Shown: positions 10,831 through 19,152 of the stretch, piece by piece
Numbering within the stretch: position 1 is the first letter of the stretch
Layout of the letters: every line of letters starts with the position of its first letter
Source of the DNA: Myxococcales bacterium
GTDB lineage: Bacteria; Myxococcota_A; Polyangia; Polyangiales; Houyiibacteriaceae
Direction: 5' to 3'
Assembly (NCBI GenBank): GCA_029863605.1
Contig: JAOTVB010000005.1
Span: 62,001-126,000 of the forward strand
DNA length: 64,000 bases
Translations under genes and position numbers: made by a program
Notes under the pieces: model-generated
Told to the model about the DNA's origin: nothing
Databases searched by the model: none
Seen by the model: the letters and a program-made list of their open reading frames with translations, nothing else

Positions 10831-11481
10831 TCAGTCCGCTTGGAACCCGGCGTCTTTGTGGGAGCCGTCGCAAAACGGTTTGTTCTGGGAATTGCCGCAA
10901 CGGCAGAGCGCGGCTCGGGTGCCCGACCAAGCCCTACGGCCACTGGCCGCGACGATGGTGAAGTTCCCGTTGAGAAGCAGCGGCCCGTTCGGCGCCCGAC
11001 TCACTTTGAGTGTCCCGCCTTTCGGCTCTGGGCCGTCCCCCGTTTCGCCAACGGCGCCGTAATCTTTGAAGTTTGCTTCTTCGTGGCTGTTGTCGCAGAA
11101 CGGTTTGTTCTTGGACTGTCCGCACCGGCAAAGCGCGGCTCTGAAACGGACCCCTTCCATGTCCGCGGCTGCGGCGTCGATCTCGAGGTCGCCGCTCAGG
11201 TACAAAGGCCCGTTGTACACGACCCGAACGACGTTTTCCGGCCCCGCAACCTCGGCTGGTCCGCCATCTTTTCGCGTGTAGCTCAAGGCTCCGCTCGGGC
11301 AGCGAAGGACGACTTCCTTGACCTCTTCGGAGCTGACGCGGTCTGGTTGACACCACGGCTCGCGACCCCCCACGAAGAGGTCGTTCTTCGCCCGACCACA
11401 CTCGCCGATGTGAATGCAAAGCCTGCCGTCCCATTGGACGTCAGCCTCGGCTCCCTCATAGGTGACCTTCTTGCCGCTCAT
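10831..11481 (-). CDS. iron-sulfur protein: divergent 4Fe-4S domain plus two CDGSH domains
   Basis: A 216-aa protein built from three iron-sulfur modules. The N-terminal part (about 15-70) carries CIHIGECGRA, WCQPD and RCPSGALSY, which fits the divergent 4Fe-4S mono-cluster (Fer4_19) domain. Two CDGSH-type 2Fe-2S motifs follow: CRCGQSKNKPFCDNSH (about 130-145) and CRCGNSQNKPFCDGSH (about 192-207), each with the 3-Cys 1-His ligand set. Such proteins are thought to act in redox or Fe-S handling; no reaction is established for this arrangement. It overlaps the CWC gene by 26 nt and precedes the acyl-CoA ligase. Confidence 0.9.
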   Translation of the reverse strand: MSGKKVTYEGAEADVQWDGRLCIHIGECGRAKNDLFVGGREPWCQPDRVSSEEVKEVVLRCPSGALSYTRKDGGPAEVAGPENVVRVVYNGPLYLSGDLEIDAAAADMEGVRFRAALCRCGQSKNKPFCDNSHEEANFKDYGAVGETGDGPEPKGGTLKVSRAPNGPLLLNGNFTIVAASGRRAWSGTRAALCRCGNSQNKPFCDGSHKDAGFQAD

Positions 11482-11683
11482 GGTTCTCCTTTCTCGCGCA
11501 CCGCGCGCAAATGCAAACTCGGTTTCGAGCTTCAGGCGGGATCGCCTTCAGGACGTCGGGCGTCATCGTCAGCGACATGCACCAGCAGGATTCGGCGTCC
11601 CGCCCGGCGGCAATCGCGCACTGATTGGCCTCCCCGCAAAGCGGGCACTTCGTCGTGTCGATGAAGTTGGACGTGGCAGTCAC
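11456..11683 (-). CDS. small cysteine-rich CWC family protein
   Basis: A 75-aa protein with eight cysteines arranged as CPLCGEANQC, then CWC and CICARC. The CWC triplet and spacing match the Cys_rich_CWC family, whose members are probably small metal-binding proteins of unknown function. It overlaps the CDGSH gene by 26 nt and is coupled by an ATGA overlap (11680-11683) to the membrane-protein gene upstream, so all three are read from one transcript. The pairing with a multi-cluster Fe-S protein suggests a role in metal or thiol chemistry, which is inference only. Confidence 0.8.
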   Translation of the reverse strand: MTATSNFIDTTKCPLCGEANQCAIAAGRDAESCWCMSLTMTPDVLKAIPPEARNRVCICARCARKENHERQEGHL

Positions 11684-12321
11684 TTGATCTCTCCGAGGCG
11701 TTCCAGCTCTTCATACTGCTCCCGATAGAGTTGGTCGATGTAGGTGTTCATCTCGTTGAGACGGATCAACCGCTTTTGGGGGCTCGCTTCTTCTTCATTC
11801 GCATCGCAAAGCTTGGAGAGCTCGCTGACGGCCTCGAGGGAGCTGGAGGCGCGAGCGGCAGAAATCGCGAGGACGGCCGTCATGGCAAGGGCCGGCAGAG
11901 CGACTATGAGAAACCTCGCCCATACGCCCTGAGGCGTCCGCCGAATCATCCAAGGAGAAAGGAGCACCAGGATCAGCGCTGCCAAGCTCGCCAGGATCCA
12001 AGGCCCGTGCCGGTGCCACACGTGACGCCACGCCCCCGCCTTGCTTTCCTTGCGCGCCTTGGCGCAAGGATCGGACTCCTTCAGGTGCTGAATCTCTTTC
12101 ACGACCGCGCTTGAGAGCTCCTCGGCAAGCTCAGAGTTGAGACTGACTTGCGAGAGATCGACCGCTCGCGCCTTCGACCGCTTCTCGGGGGGAATCAGCG
12201 AGAACCGATTGACGTACACGGTGCGGCCGGAGTCCCCCACGTACGAATAGAAGACAGGGGTGTGCTGCGCGGTCACGGTGCTCGCGAAAATCAGGGCTGC
12301 AACGACTAGAAGGGTACGCAT
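11680..12321 (-). CDS. predicted secreted-then-anchored membrane protein, unknown function
   Basis: A 213-aa protein I do not recognise by name. It has an N-terminal signal peptide (MRTLLVVAALIFASTVTA). Next comes a short domain with a DUF4124-like flavour (FYSYVGDSGRTVYVNRFSLI), two transmembrane helices (about 107-128 and 138-158) and a charged C-terminal tail. It is the first gene of the run that continues into the CWC, CDGSH and acyl-CoA ligase genes, with an ATGA overlap to CWC. The nhaA gene ahead of it on the minus strand ends 17 bp away, so the unit may even start there. Confidence 0.65.
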   Translation of the reverse strand: MRTLLVVAALIFASTVTAQHTPVFYSYVGDSGRTVYVNRFSLIPPEKRSKARAVDLSQVSLNSELAEELSSAVVKEIQHLKESDPCAKARKESKAGAWRHVWHRHGPWILASLAALILVLLSPWMIRRTPQGVWARFLIVALPALAMTAVLAISAARASSSLEAVSELSKLCDANEEEASPQKRLIRLNEMNTYIDQLYREQYEELERLGEIK

Positions 12322-12337
12322 GGGGAATCGGCGGACT

Positions 12338-13654
12338 CTACTTGGTCACCTTAGAAAGCAAGACCATGCCAGCAAGCGCGCTGGCGAACGACCCGATGAT
12401 GATACCGATCTTGGCCGCGACCAAGAGATCTCCAGAGAGACCGAGCGAGGCGATGAATAGCGCCATCGTGAATCCGATACCACCGAGAAATGCGGCGCCA
12501 CCGAGTATCGGCCAGGAGACGCCGGCGGGTCGGACCGCCCACCCGAGCTGCACGGTGAGCCAGGAGGCTCCGAAAATGCCGAACGCCTTTCCGAAGAAGA
12601 GCCCCGATGCCACCGCGACGGCCACGGGCTCAGCGATGCCTTCGAGCTCGATCGGCACGCCCGCGTTAGCGAGCGCGAACACCGGCATGATGACGAAGCC
12701 GACCCACGGGTGGAGCATGGTTTCGAGACGGACCAAGGGAGACACGGCCTCTCTTGAAGCAAACGAGAGATCGGCAACAGCGGCCCTCGCCTTGTCCATG
12801 GTCGTCTGCTCTTTGCGGAGCGTCTCGTCGGTGTGCCTCAGAAAGCCCATGAATTTCGAGCCCCCAAGCCACGGTTTGGCCGGCGTGAGTAGGCCGAGGA
12901 TGACTCCGGCGATGGTTGGATGAACGCCCGATTTCAGGGTGCAGAGCCAAACCCCAATTCCGACCAGTAGATACACTCCCACCGACCGCACGCCCAACTG
13001 GTTCATCGCGACGACCACCACCAAGCCTACAACCGCGCCAGCCAGCCAAGCTCCACTGATCGAAGACGTGTAGAAGATCGCGATGACCAAAACCGCCATC
13101 AGGTCATCCACGATCGCGAGCGAGAGCATGAGGACCTTGAGGCCATGTGGGATCCGATTGCCAAGCAAGGACATGCAGCCCACGACGAAAGCGATGTCGG
13201 TCGCCATCGGCACGGCCCACCCCGATTGCCCAGGCTTGCCGTATTGAAACGCCAAGTAGATTGCGACAGGCGCGATCACTCCTCCGAGCGCGGCCGCGAC
13301 GGGCAGCACGACTTTCTTGGGATGGCTGAGCTCCCCCACGACGAGCTCGCGTTTGATCTCGAGCCCGATCACGAAAAAGAAGATCACCATCAAGCCGTCG
13401 TTGATCCAATGCGAAATCGGGTATGGCAGCTCGAAGTCGCCGATGGCGACGCGAAGCTCTTGATGCCAGAAGTGTTGATAAGCATCCGCATACGGCGAGT
13501 TGGCCGCGATCAAGGCGATGGCCGCGCAAATCAGGAGAAACACGCCGCTCGCCGATTCGACGTGTATGAAAGCCGCAAATGGACGCTTGAGCCGCTGAAT
13601 CGGCCGATCGGGAAGATCGGTGAGCCTGGAATAGGAGATGTTCGGATCCTCCAT
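12338..13654 (-). CDS. nhaA: Na+/H+ antiporter NhaA
   Basis: A protein of about 438 residues with eleven or twelve transmembrane helices. It carries the NhaA signatures NDGLMVIFFFVIGLEIKREL near the N-terminus, VPMATDIAFVVG with the paired Asp residues' region, and LSLAIVDDLMAVLVIAIFY, where the DD pair is the ion-binding site. It exchanges cytoplasmic Na+ or Li+ for protons at alkaline pH. The open frame runs much further upstream, but family similarity starts at MEDPNISY, so I place the start at 13654. An in-frame ATG at 13699 would overlap the start codon of the divergent esterase gene. The start is therefore moderately certain. Confidence 0.93.
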   Translation of the reverse strand: MEDPNISYSRLTDLPDRPIQRLKRPFAAFIHVESASGVFLLICAAIALIAANSPYADAYQHFWHQELRVAIGDFELPYPISHWINDGLMVIFFFVIGLEIKRELVVGELSHPKKVVLPVAAALGGVIAPVAIYLAFQYGKPGQSGWAVPMATDIAFVVGCMSLLGNRIPHGLKVLMLSLAIVDDLMAVLVIAIFYTSSISGAWLAGAVVGLVVVVAMNQLGVRSVGVYLLVGIGVWLCTLKSGVHPTIAGVILGLLTPAKPWLGGSKFMGFLRHTDETLRKEQTTMDKARAAVADLSFASREAVSPLVRLETMLHPWVGFVIMPVFALANAGVPIELEGIAEPVAVAVASGLFFGKAFGIFGASWLTVQLGWAVRPAGVSWPILGGAAFLGGIGFTMALFIASLGLSGDLLVAAKIGIIIGSFASALAGMVLLSKVTK

Positions 13655-13697
13655 CGGGGACCGGCTTATCGCGGAACGTGCTAGAAAACCAGCGCGC

Positions 13698-14984
13698 ATG
13701 GAGATTAGCGAATCGACTATTGCGTGGCTGTTTTTCGGCATGAGCCTCGTCGGCGCGGTGTTCACCCTGAACGCCTTCATGCCGGTTCGCCGAATTCCGG
13801 CACTTTTCGTCCCGAGCTTCTTCGGATCGTGGCTGACCGCTGAGCTCGCCTTCCACCACATCGTCTGGCAAGCGCTGGTCGCGTTGCTGTTCGTCGAGCT
13901 CGGCGCTCTCTCTGCATGGCCCGGGCTGGTAGGCCTCGGGATCACCGCGGCCTCCTGGCTTGGTTTGCTCGTCCTTTTCCGCGACGGGTGGAAAACCCGT
14001 GCCACGTTCGACGAGGCGCTTGTCAATCTCGCAGAACCGGCCGATCCGAACCGTCTCCCGCTGTTGCAGGTCGCGCTGCCTTTTTTGTTTCGTAGGCGAG
14101 GAGTGCGTGTCACCCGAAACATCGTTTACCGTGAGATCGCCGGCAAGTCTTTGAAGCTCGACGTGGCCATGCCCATCGAGCGGGGAAAGAATCGACCGGC
14201 GATCATGCAGATCCACGGCGGCGCGTGGATCGTCGGCGACAAGCGCGAGCAGGGGTGGCCACTCATCGGACACCTCGCGGCTAACGGTTGGGTCTGCTTC
14301 AACGTCAACTATCGGCTCAGCCCGGCGGCGACTTGGCCCGACCACATCGAAGATCTCAAATATGCGCTCAAATGGATTCGTGATCGCGCCGAGGAGTACG
14401 GCGTCGATCCGAACTTCATCGCATGCACCGGTGGCTCGGCCGGGGGGCACCTCACGGCGATGATGGCGCTCACACCCAACGACCCTGACTACCAAAAGGG
14501 TTTCGAACACGCGGATACGACCGTGCAAGCCGCGATCCCCATCTACGGGGTCTTCGATTTCACGAATCGTCTCGGGACCCAGCAGCCGCAGATGCGAAAG
14601 TCTCTGCTCGAGCCCTGGGTCATGAAGGCGTTCTTCGATCGAGAACCACACAAGTTCCACCGTGCATCACCGCTCGATCGAATCAATCCCGACGCCCCGC
14701 CGTTCCTGATCATCCACGGCAACCGGGACACGTTGGCGCCTGTGCGCGATGCTCGCCTCTTCGCGGAACGCCTCCGTGAAACTTCGCACGCACCTGTGAT
14801 GTATGCCGAGCTCGAAGGAGCTCAGCATGCGTTCGACATCTTTGCGTCGCCGCGTACTGCCCGCATGCTCGACGGTGCACTGCGATTTCTGACAGCGATG
14901 CGAGAGCGCGCTCGAAGCTCCCTCCCGTCACGGGAGCCAGGAAAGCCATCGTCGGACACAACCAAAGTCAAAGCATCGCTCTGA
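13698..14984 (+). CDS. membrane-anchored alpha/beta hydrolase, HSL/acetyl-esterase type
   Basis: A protein of about 428 residues. The first ~100 residues hold three hydrophobic helices. The rest is an alpha/beta hydrolase of the hormone-sensitive-lipase group: HGGAW oxyanion motif, nucleophile GGSAGG, acid in HGNRDTL and His in GAQHAFD. It probably hydrolyses short or medium acyl esters at the membrane. I chose the ATG at 13698 (MEISEST) because the extra N-terminal residues of the longer frame overlap nhaA and are not hydrophobic. It is divergent from nhaA with about 40 bp between, so the two promoters must be compact or overlapping. Confidence 0.88.
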   Translation: MEISESTIAWLFFGMSLVGAVFTLNAFMPVRRIPALFVPSFFGSWLTAELAFHHIVWQALVALLFVELGALSAWPGLVGLGITAASWLGLLVLFRDGWKTRATFDEALVNLAEPADPNRLPLLQVALPFLFRRRGVRVTRNIVYREIAGKSLKLDVAMPIERGKNRPAIMQIHGGAWIVGDKREQGWPLIGHLAANGWVCFNVNYRLSPAATWPDHIEDLKYALKWIRDRAEEYGVDPNFIACTGGSAGGHLTAMMALTPNDPDYQKGFEHADTTVQAAIPIYGVFDFTNRLGTQQPQMRKSLLEPWVMKAFFDREPHKFHRASPLDRINPDAPPFLIIHGNRDTLAPVRDARLFAERLRETSHAPVMYAELEGAQHAFDIFASPRTARMLDGALRFLTAMRERARSSLPSREPGKPSSDTTKVKASL

Positions 14985-14990
14985 TCTTTT

Positions 14991-15479
14991 TTAGTCTTCG
15001 TAGACCAGGCTGATCTCTATGGTGACGGGGCCGCCCCCGTATTTGAACTTGGCGTCGTTGAAGAGCGGCGGGCCAAACCTCTTCGCCTTCGCATCTTTGG
15101 ACACACCCCAAGGCTCCCTCGGGCTCCCGATGGCGTTCGTATCGAGCTTGCCATTGGCGTTTCGATCGAGAAATACCGAGGCAGCATATGAGCCGAGGCC
15201 CGTACGCTTGAACACACACTCCGCAGTGTCCGATTCGACGTCCACCCAAGTCCGACGAAGCGCGCGACGGTGCTTTCGCGGAAAACCCTTGTTTTTCCAG
15301 AAGAGCCCGCATGCCAGTCGGCCTCGGCCCTCACCCTCGCGAATGCCCTTCACTTTGATGGTCAATGTGTTGTCGGCCGCGGGATCGTTGACCTCCGCCT
15401 TGGCTGGAAGTTGCGACAACCACGGAAGAACGAGCATCGCAACGAAAACTGCCCAGCTCGTCGTATTTCTGCCATCCAT
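14991..15479 (-). CDS. secreted DUF2141 domain protein
   Basis: A protein of about 162 residues with a signal peptide (MDGRNTTSWAVFVAMLVLPW, cleavage likely near AKA) and a DUF2141 domain. The family hallmark LDRNANGKLDTNAIGSPREP lies near residues 105-125. DUF2141 is a small beta-rich periplasmic or extracellular domain of unknown function. The ATG at 15479 has GGAGAG about 7 nt upstream and begins a proper signal peptide, whereas the longer frame does not. It converges on the esterase gene, with 6 bp between the stops, and is divergent from the TetR gene at 15706. Confidence 0.85.
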   Translation of the reverse strand: MDGRNTTSWAVFVAMLVLPWLSQLPAKAEVNDPAADNTLTIKVKGIREGEGRGRLACGLFWKNKGFPRKHRRALRRTWVDVESDTAECVFKRTGLGSYAASVFLDRNANGKLDTNAIGSPREPWGVSKDAKAKRFGPPLFNDAKFKYGGGPVTIEISLVYED

Positions 15480-15671
15480 CGAGTGCTCTCCGTCCACAAA
15501 GCCAGTTTGGGTGTCCCCATCTCCTGGTCTCCGTTCGACGAGCCCCTTGGAGCAGATGTTTAAACGAGTGGCCGGTTTTTGCCAAATCTTGACGATCGGG
15601 TCGCCCCTCGTCGGGAGAATGGCCAAAACTCTCTGATTTCCTTATGGAATTACGAAAAGTGATTTTTTCTG

Positions 15672-15699
15672 TTGACCGAACGAACGGTCGTGCTATTTT
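15672..15699 (+). promoter_or_regulatory. TetR promoter with palindrome over the -35
   Basis: TTGACC at 15672-15677 and TATTTT at 15694-15699, 16 bp apart, form a promoter-like pair. The inverted repeat GACCG-N6-CGGTC at 15674-15689 overlaps the -35 and spacer, as expected for an autorepressing TetR protein. The -10 ends only 6 nt before the ATG at 15706 and no Shine-Dalgarno is visible, so transcription may start at or very near the initiation codon. Confidence 0.65.
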
Positions 15700-15705
15700 C
15701 TCTCT

Positions 15706-16290
15706 ATGGGCAAAGGCCAAGAAACCAAGCGCGCGATCGTCGACGAGGCACTCGACCTCGTGAGCACCGGCGGCCTCAACGGGCTTTCGATCGGCGCGCT
15801 TGCCCGGGCGACCGGCATGTCGAAGAGCGGATTGTTCGCACACTTTCAATCGAAGGAGCAACTCCAGCTCACCGTGCTTCACGTGGCGACTGAGCGGTTC
15901 GTCGACATCGTCATCGCCCCTGCCCTGAAACAACCCCGGGGCGAGCCGCGTGTCCGCGCAATGTTCGAGAACTCGATGAAGCAATGGGAGAGCGAGCTTC
16001 CCGGCGGTTGCATCTATTACGCGGTTTCTGCGGAGCTCGATGACCAACCCGGCGCCGCCCGTGACTTCCTGATCAAGACGCAGCTCGACTACCAGGACAC
16101 CATTCGCCGAGCGGCGGAGATCGCGGTTGAAGAGGGACACTTCCGCAAAAACCTGGATCTCGACCAGTTTGTGTTCGAGTTCGGTTCGATCACGTCGGCC
16201 TATCACTACTCAGGGCGCCTGTTGGGCAAGCCCGACGCTGAAATGAGAGCGCTCAAGGCGTTCGACGCCCTGTTGGCTCGTTCACGCTAG
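15706..16290 (+). CDS. TetR family transcriptional regulator
   Basis: A 194-aa TetR repressor. Its DNA-binding domain spans about residues 8-55: IVDEALDLVSTGGLNGLSIG, ALARATGMSKSG and LFAHFQSKEQL. The C-terminal half fits the TetR_C domain common next to lipid-related hydrolases (ESELPGGCIYYAVSAELDDQ). No Shine-Dalgarno precedes the ATG and a -10-like box lies immediately upstream, suggesting a leaderless message. It heads an operon with the alpha/beta hydrolase 9 bp downstream and a 64-aa protein, and is probably autoregulated through the GACCG-N6-CGGTC repeat. Confidence 0.92.
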   Translation: MGKGQETKRAIVDEALDLVSTGGLNGLSIGALARATGMSKSGLFAHFQSKEQLQLTVLHVATERFVDIVIAPALKQPRGEPRVRAMFENSMKQWESELPGGCIYYAVSAELDDQPGAARDFLIKTQLDYQDTIRRAAEIAVEEGHFRKNLDLDQFVFEFGSITSAYHYSGRLLGKPDAEMRALKAFDALLARSR

Positions 16291-16299
16291 GAGAGAATC

Positions 16300-17202
16300 A
16301 TGACCGATCAAATCCCCAACCCTCTACAGACCTCAAATAAAAGCACGAACGTTCGTTTCTTTCATAAGACTGGGTCCGGCTGGGTAACGGGTGCATTCAA
16401 AGCGGGGAGTCGCCTCGCCCCTGACCTCACGGCCGCGGTCGCCGCGCGGCTTTTCTTCACAACCCGTCGCACGGCCCCCAAAAACGGCGAGCAAGAGATC
16501 CTCAGCCACGCGCGCTCCTTCCGAATCGACGAAATGGCGGCCTGGTCTTGGGGACGAGGCCCGGTCGTACTCCTAGTCCACGGTTGGAACGGCCGGGCGA
16601 CCCAACTCGGCGGCTTCGTATCCCCTCTCGTCGAGCGCGGGTATCGCGTCGTTGCGTTCGACGCCCCCGGCCACGGCGATTCCGCTGGCCATCAAAGCTC
16701 TCTTCCCGAGATGGCGGACAGCATTCGCAGTGTCGCCTCGCAGCTCGGCGATGTCTATGGAGTCATCGCGCATTCGATGGGTGGCGCGGCAACCACCCTC
16801 GCGCTTTCCGACGGAATGGAGATCGGACGCGCGGTTTTCATCTCGCCTCCCTCGAACCCGCAAACTTTCCTCGACTTCTTCTCGCGTGCGGTCGGGATCT
16901 CGGGAGAGGTTCGACAGCGCGTGCAAGACCGAGTCGAGAGACGCGTCGGGAGGCGCATGAGCCAGATGCGTGCCGACGAGATCGCTCGTCGGATGAGCAT
17001 TCCGTTGTTGGTCATCCACGACGAGGACGACTCTCACGTTCCGGTCCAGTTCGGCCGAAGCATCGCCATCGCATGGCCGGGCGCAACGCTCGTCACGACC
17101 GAGGGCCTCGGGCATCAGAGGATCCTTCGGGCTGCGCACGTGAACGATCTCGCTGTGGGTTTCATCGATGCGCAGGAACGTCCTGCGCAAGCCGCAGCAT
17201 GA
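16300..17202 (+). CDS. alpha/beta hydrolase
   Basis: A 300-aa alpha/beta hydrolase. It has an oxyanion-type HGWNG near residue 94, nucleophile elbow AHSMGG near 150, an acid in HDEDDSHVP and a His in GLGHQR. Its N-terminus (FHKTGSGWVTGAFKAGSRLA) precedes the fold by about 70 residues. AGGAGA lies 6-11 nt before the ATG. It is the second gene of the TetR operon, and the regulator presumably responds to its substrate or product. The substrate is unknown; a lipid ester or lactone is plausible. Confidence 0.85.
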   Translation: MTDQIPNPLQTSNKSTNVRFFHKTGSGWVTGAFKAGSRLAPDLTAAVAARLFFTTRRTAPKNGEQEILSHARSFRIDEMAAWSWGRGPVVLLVHGWNGRATQLGGFVSPLVERGYRVVAFDAPGHGDSAGHQSSLPEMADSIRSVASQLGDVYGVIAHSMGGAATTLALSDGMEIGRAVFISPPSNPQTFLDFFSRAVGISGEVRQRVQDRVERRVGRRMSQMRADEIARRMSIPLLVIHDEDDSHVPVQFGRSIAIAWPGATLVTTEGLGHQRILRAAHVNDLAVGFIDAQERPAQAAA

Positions 17203-17226
17203 ACAAAGCAAGAAAGGAAGAGAACC

Positions 17227-17421
17227 ATGACTACCGAAATCAGAGACCCCCAATTCGCACGCTTCGTAGACGAGCTGACCAATTCCTTGTCGTTCGCGGA
17301 CTTGTCGTTCGCATTTAGCGCCCTGGAAACGGTCGCCGCGAGCATCGTTGTTCTCTACGATGCCTTCGCCACCCCCGAGCCGGGCTTCTTAACCCGCGCA
17401 TTCAAAGGGTTCGCCGTATGA
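17227..17421 (+). CDS. small protein of unknown function
   Basis: A 64-aa protein (MTTEIRDPQF...) preceded by a good Shine-Dalgarno (GGAAGAG, 5-6 nt before the ATG). It lies 25 bp after the hydrolase stop, so it is probably the third gene of that operon. The middle is mildly hydrophobic (FAFSALETVAASIVVLYDAF), perhaps an amphipathic helix. I do not recognise the family. Confidence 0.6.
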   Translation: MTTEIRDPQFARFVDELTNSLSFADLSFAFSALETVAASIVVLYDAFATPEPGFLTRAFKGFAV

Positions 17422-17471
17422 GAACCCGTGCGAGCAGCTCGAGCTCGTCATCTTACCGGATCGGCCACTTC

Positions 17472-19019
17472 TCAGGCATCGACGAGGGCGCCCTCGAGAT
17501 TTGCGTAGACAGCAGGCGTGCTCGGGTCGCTACACAGGCAGCGGCAGGGCTTTTCCGCCGTCGCCTTCCATTCGCATAGCTCCGCGGTGCGGCCCTCCCC
17601 GCTCGGATTGGGCTGAATTCGCACGAAGGTCTGTGCGCCCAGGCGAATCGTGCACTCCGGATCGGCGAACGCTTGGGACCAAAAGCCGCCGTTGTACAGG
17701 GTGACCGAACCGACCTGCTCGCACTTGGGCTGGTGTGTGTGACCGAACACTACCCTTCGCATGCCGGTGATCTTGTGGATCAGTTCGGCTCGTTCTTCGC
17801 TGAGAAGCGGGTTCTCGAAGACGGTGGGCTTCACGGAGGACGCGTAGGCGACGTAGGGAAGCATGAAAAGTCCCAGCGGAACGAACACCCACAGGGGACT
17901 GATCGGCCAGGCGATGTTGATGTGCAAGACGACCTGCCAGGCGAGAAACAACGCAACAAGCAAAAAGAACGCTCGGTCGAGCCAAAGCTCGCGCGCGATT
18001 CGAAATGGGTTGTTGGTGGCCGAGGGCACGTGCACGGCGTTCAGCTTGCGGACCATGGAGGGCGTTGCGCGGGAGCGCATGGCGATCGACCGCACCTTGT
18101 CGTCGACGAGCAGCGGATCACGCATTGCTTGTAACCAGTGGGTACGAAGCGAAATCCAAAGTGTAGCGTAGGCGCCCCAAAACCACGTCCAGATCAACAA
18201 CGGCTGGGTGCGGAGCATGTACTTGAAGAAGAACCGCACGTACGCGACCGTGCTCATGATGTAGTTCTCCGACTGATGGGGGTTGAAGTACCCCATCCCG
18301 TTGAGCATGTAGCGCGCGGCCAAATCTCCGAAGGGGACCCGCACCCGTGGTTCACCATGCACTTCGATGAGGGGATCGATCGGGTCATGGATGACGCAGT
18401 TCGGGTCGTATTGGTGCCCGTGGCTGACGTACGTGTCGTCTCCGCTCAGATAGAACCAGTTGCAGAACACGACCGGATCGTCGGTGTACAGGCGTTCGCC
18501 AGGACCATGCGGGGCCGCTTCCTGCGGGTGCCTCGCGCCCTCTTCCAGAAGCCCTAGGGGCGCGTCGACCCCGAGCGCGCTGCAAACCAAGCGTTGCACC
18601 GACGGCCAATAGAGCTCGACATCATGGTTTCCGATGATGAAGACCGCACGATGTCCGTTCTTGATGAAGTCGCCGAGCGCCTCGAACCACCTCGGGTGGT
18701 GCGCGATGATGACTTTCATCTTGAACTCGCTCTTCCACTCTTCGCTTCCGAGCCCGCGAACCCGCTCGAGCCAATCGATGTGCCTTCGATCGTCCGGAAG
18801 AGCCGTCACGCTGTCGAAATCGAAAATGTCGCCGTTGAGAATCAGCTCGATGGGCCCATCGGCTTGTTCCTGAATGTACTCGAGGAACCTCGCGAAATCG
18901 TCGTCGATGAAGAACTCTCGGCGCTTGTACGCCATCCACAGAGGCCGCTGGGGGTCGACCTCCTGGGCCTCGGAGAGATGCATGTCCGACACGACGAAAG
19001 TGTGAAGGTGGGCGTCCAT
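17472..19019 (-). CDS. metallophosphoesterase with C-terminal membrane helices
   Basis: A protein of about 515 residues. The calcineurin-like metal-site motifs run in order: VVSDMHL, NGDIFDFD, IGNHD, SHGHQYDPN and, far downstream, FGHTHQP. Between the last two blocks lie two transmembrane helices (around FFLLVALFLAWQVVLHI and VFVPLGLFMLPYVAYA). The enzyme therefore appears tied to the inner membrane with its metal site split around the helices. The start at 19019 (MDAHLHTF) is chosen because the longer frame runs into the divergent PFOR promoter and gene. The substrate is unknown; related proteins act on phosphodiesters such as UDP-diacylglucosamine. Confidence 0.85.
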   Translation of the reverse strand: MDAHLHTFVVSDMHLSEAQEVDPQRPLWMAYKRREFFIDDDFARFLEYIQEQADGPIELILNGDIFDFDSVTALPDDRRHIDWLERVRGLGSEEWKSEFKMKVIIAHHPRWFEALGDFIKNGHRAVFIIGNHDVELYWPSVQRLVCSALGVDAPLGLLEEGARHPQEAAPHGPGERLYTDDPVVFCNWFYLSGDDTYVSHGHQYDPNCVIHDPIDPLIEVHGEPRVRVPFGDLAARYMLNGMGYFNPHQSENYIMSTVAYVRFFFKYMLRTQPLLIWTWFWGAYATLWISLRTHWLQAMRDPLLVDDKVRSIAMRSRATPSMVRKLNAVHVPSATNNPFRIARELWLDRAFFLLVALFLAWQVVLHINIAWPISPLWVFVPLGLFMLPYVAYASSVKPTVFENPLLSEERAELIHKITGMRRVVFGHTHQPKCEQVGSVTLYNGGFWSQAFADPECTIRLGAQTFVRIQPNPSGEGRTAELCEWKATAEKPCRCLCSDPSTPAVYANLEGALVDA

Positions 19020-19093
19020 GAAACGGGAGCCGTTCAAGTGTGTCAGGAGCCGCCCAACGGCTCCAGTGCCTTTTTGCCATGAACTACAGGTAA

Positions 19094-19127
19094 TGGGCAA
19101 TTCGAGTGCTGGGCAATGCTCTATACT
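19094..19127 (+). promoter_or_regulatory. candidate PFOR promoter with direct repeats
   Basis: TATACT at 19122-19127 is a good -10, with no clear TTGACA-like -35 at the right distance, which suggests activator dependence. TGGGCAAT occurs twice (19094-19101 and 19110-19117), 16 bp apart, just upstream of and across the -35 position. The repeats may be an activator site. Confidence 0.45.
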
Positions 19128-19152
19128 CCGCGGAAGAGATAAGGGGGATTGA

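Noticed and set aside
13655-14122. N-terminal extension of the nhaA open frame
   Set aside because: The extra 156 codons are antisense to the esterase gene and lack membrane or family character. The NhaA start at 13654 fits the family.
19046-19064. Perfect inverted repeat GGAGCCG-N5-CGGCTCC upstream of PFOR
   Set aside because: Could be a terminator or operator, but no gene on the plus strand ends here and the T-run is 7 nt away. Its role is undecided, so it is not listed as a feature.
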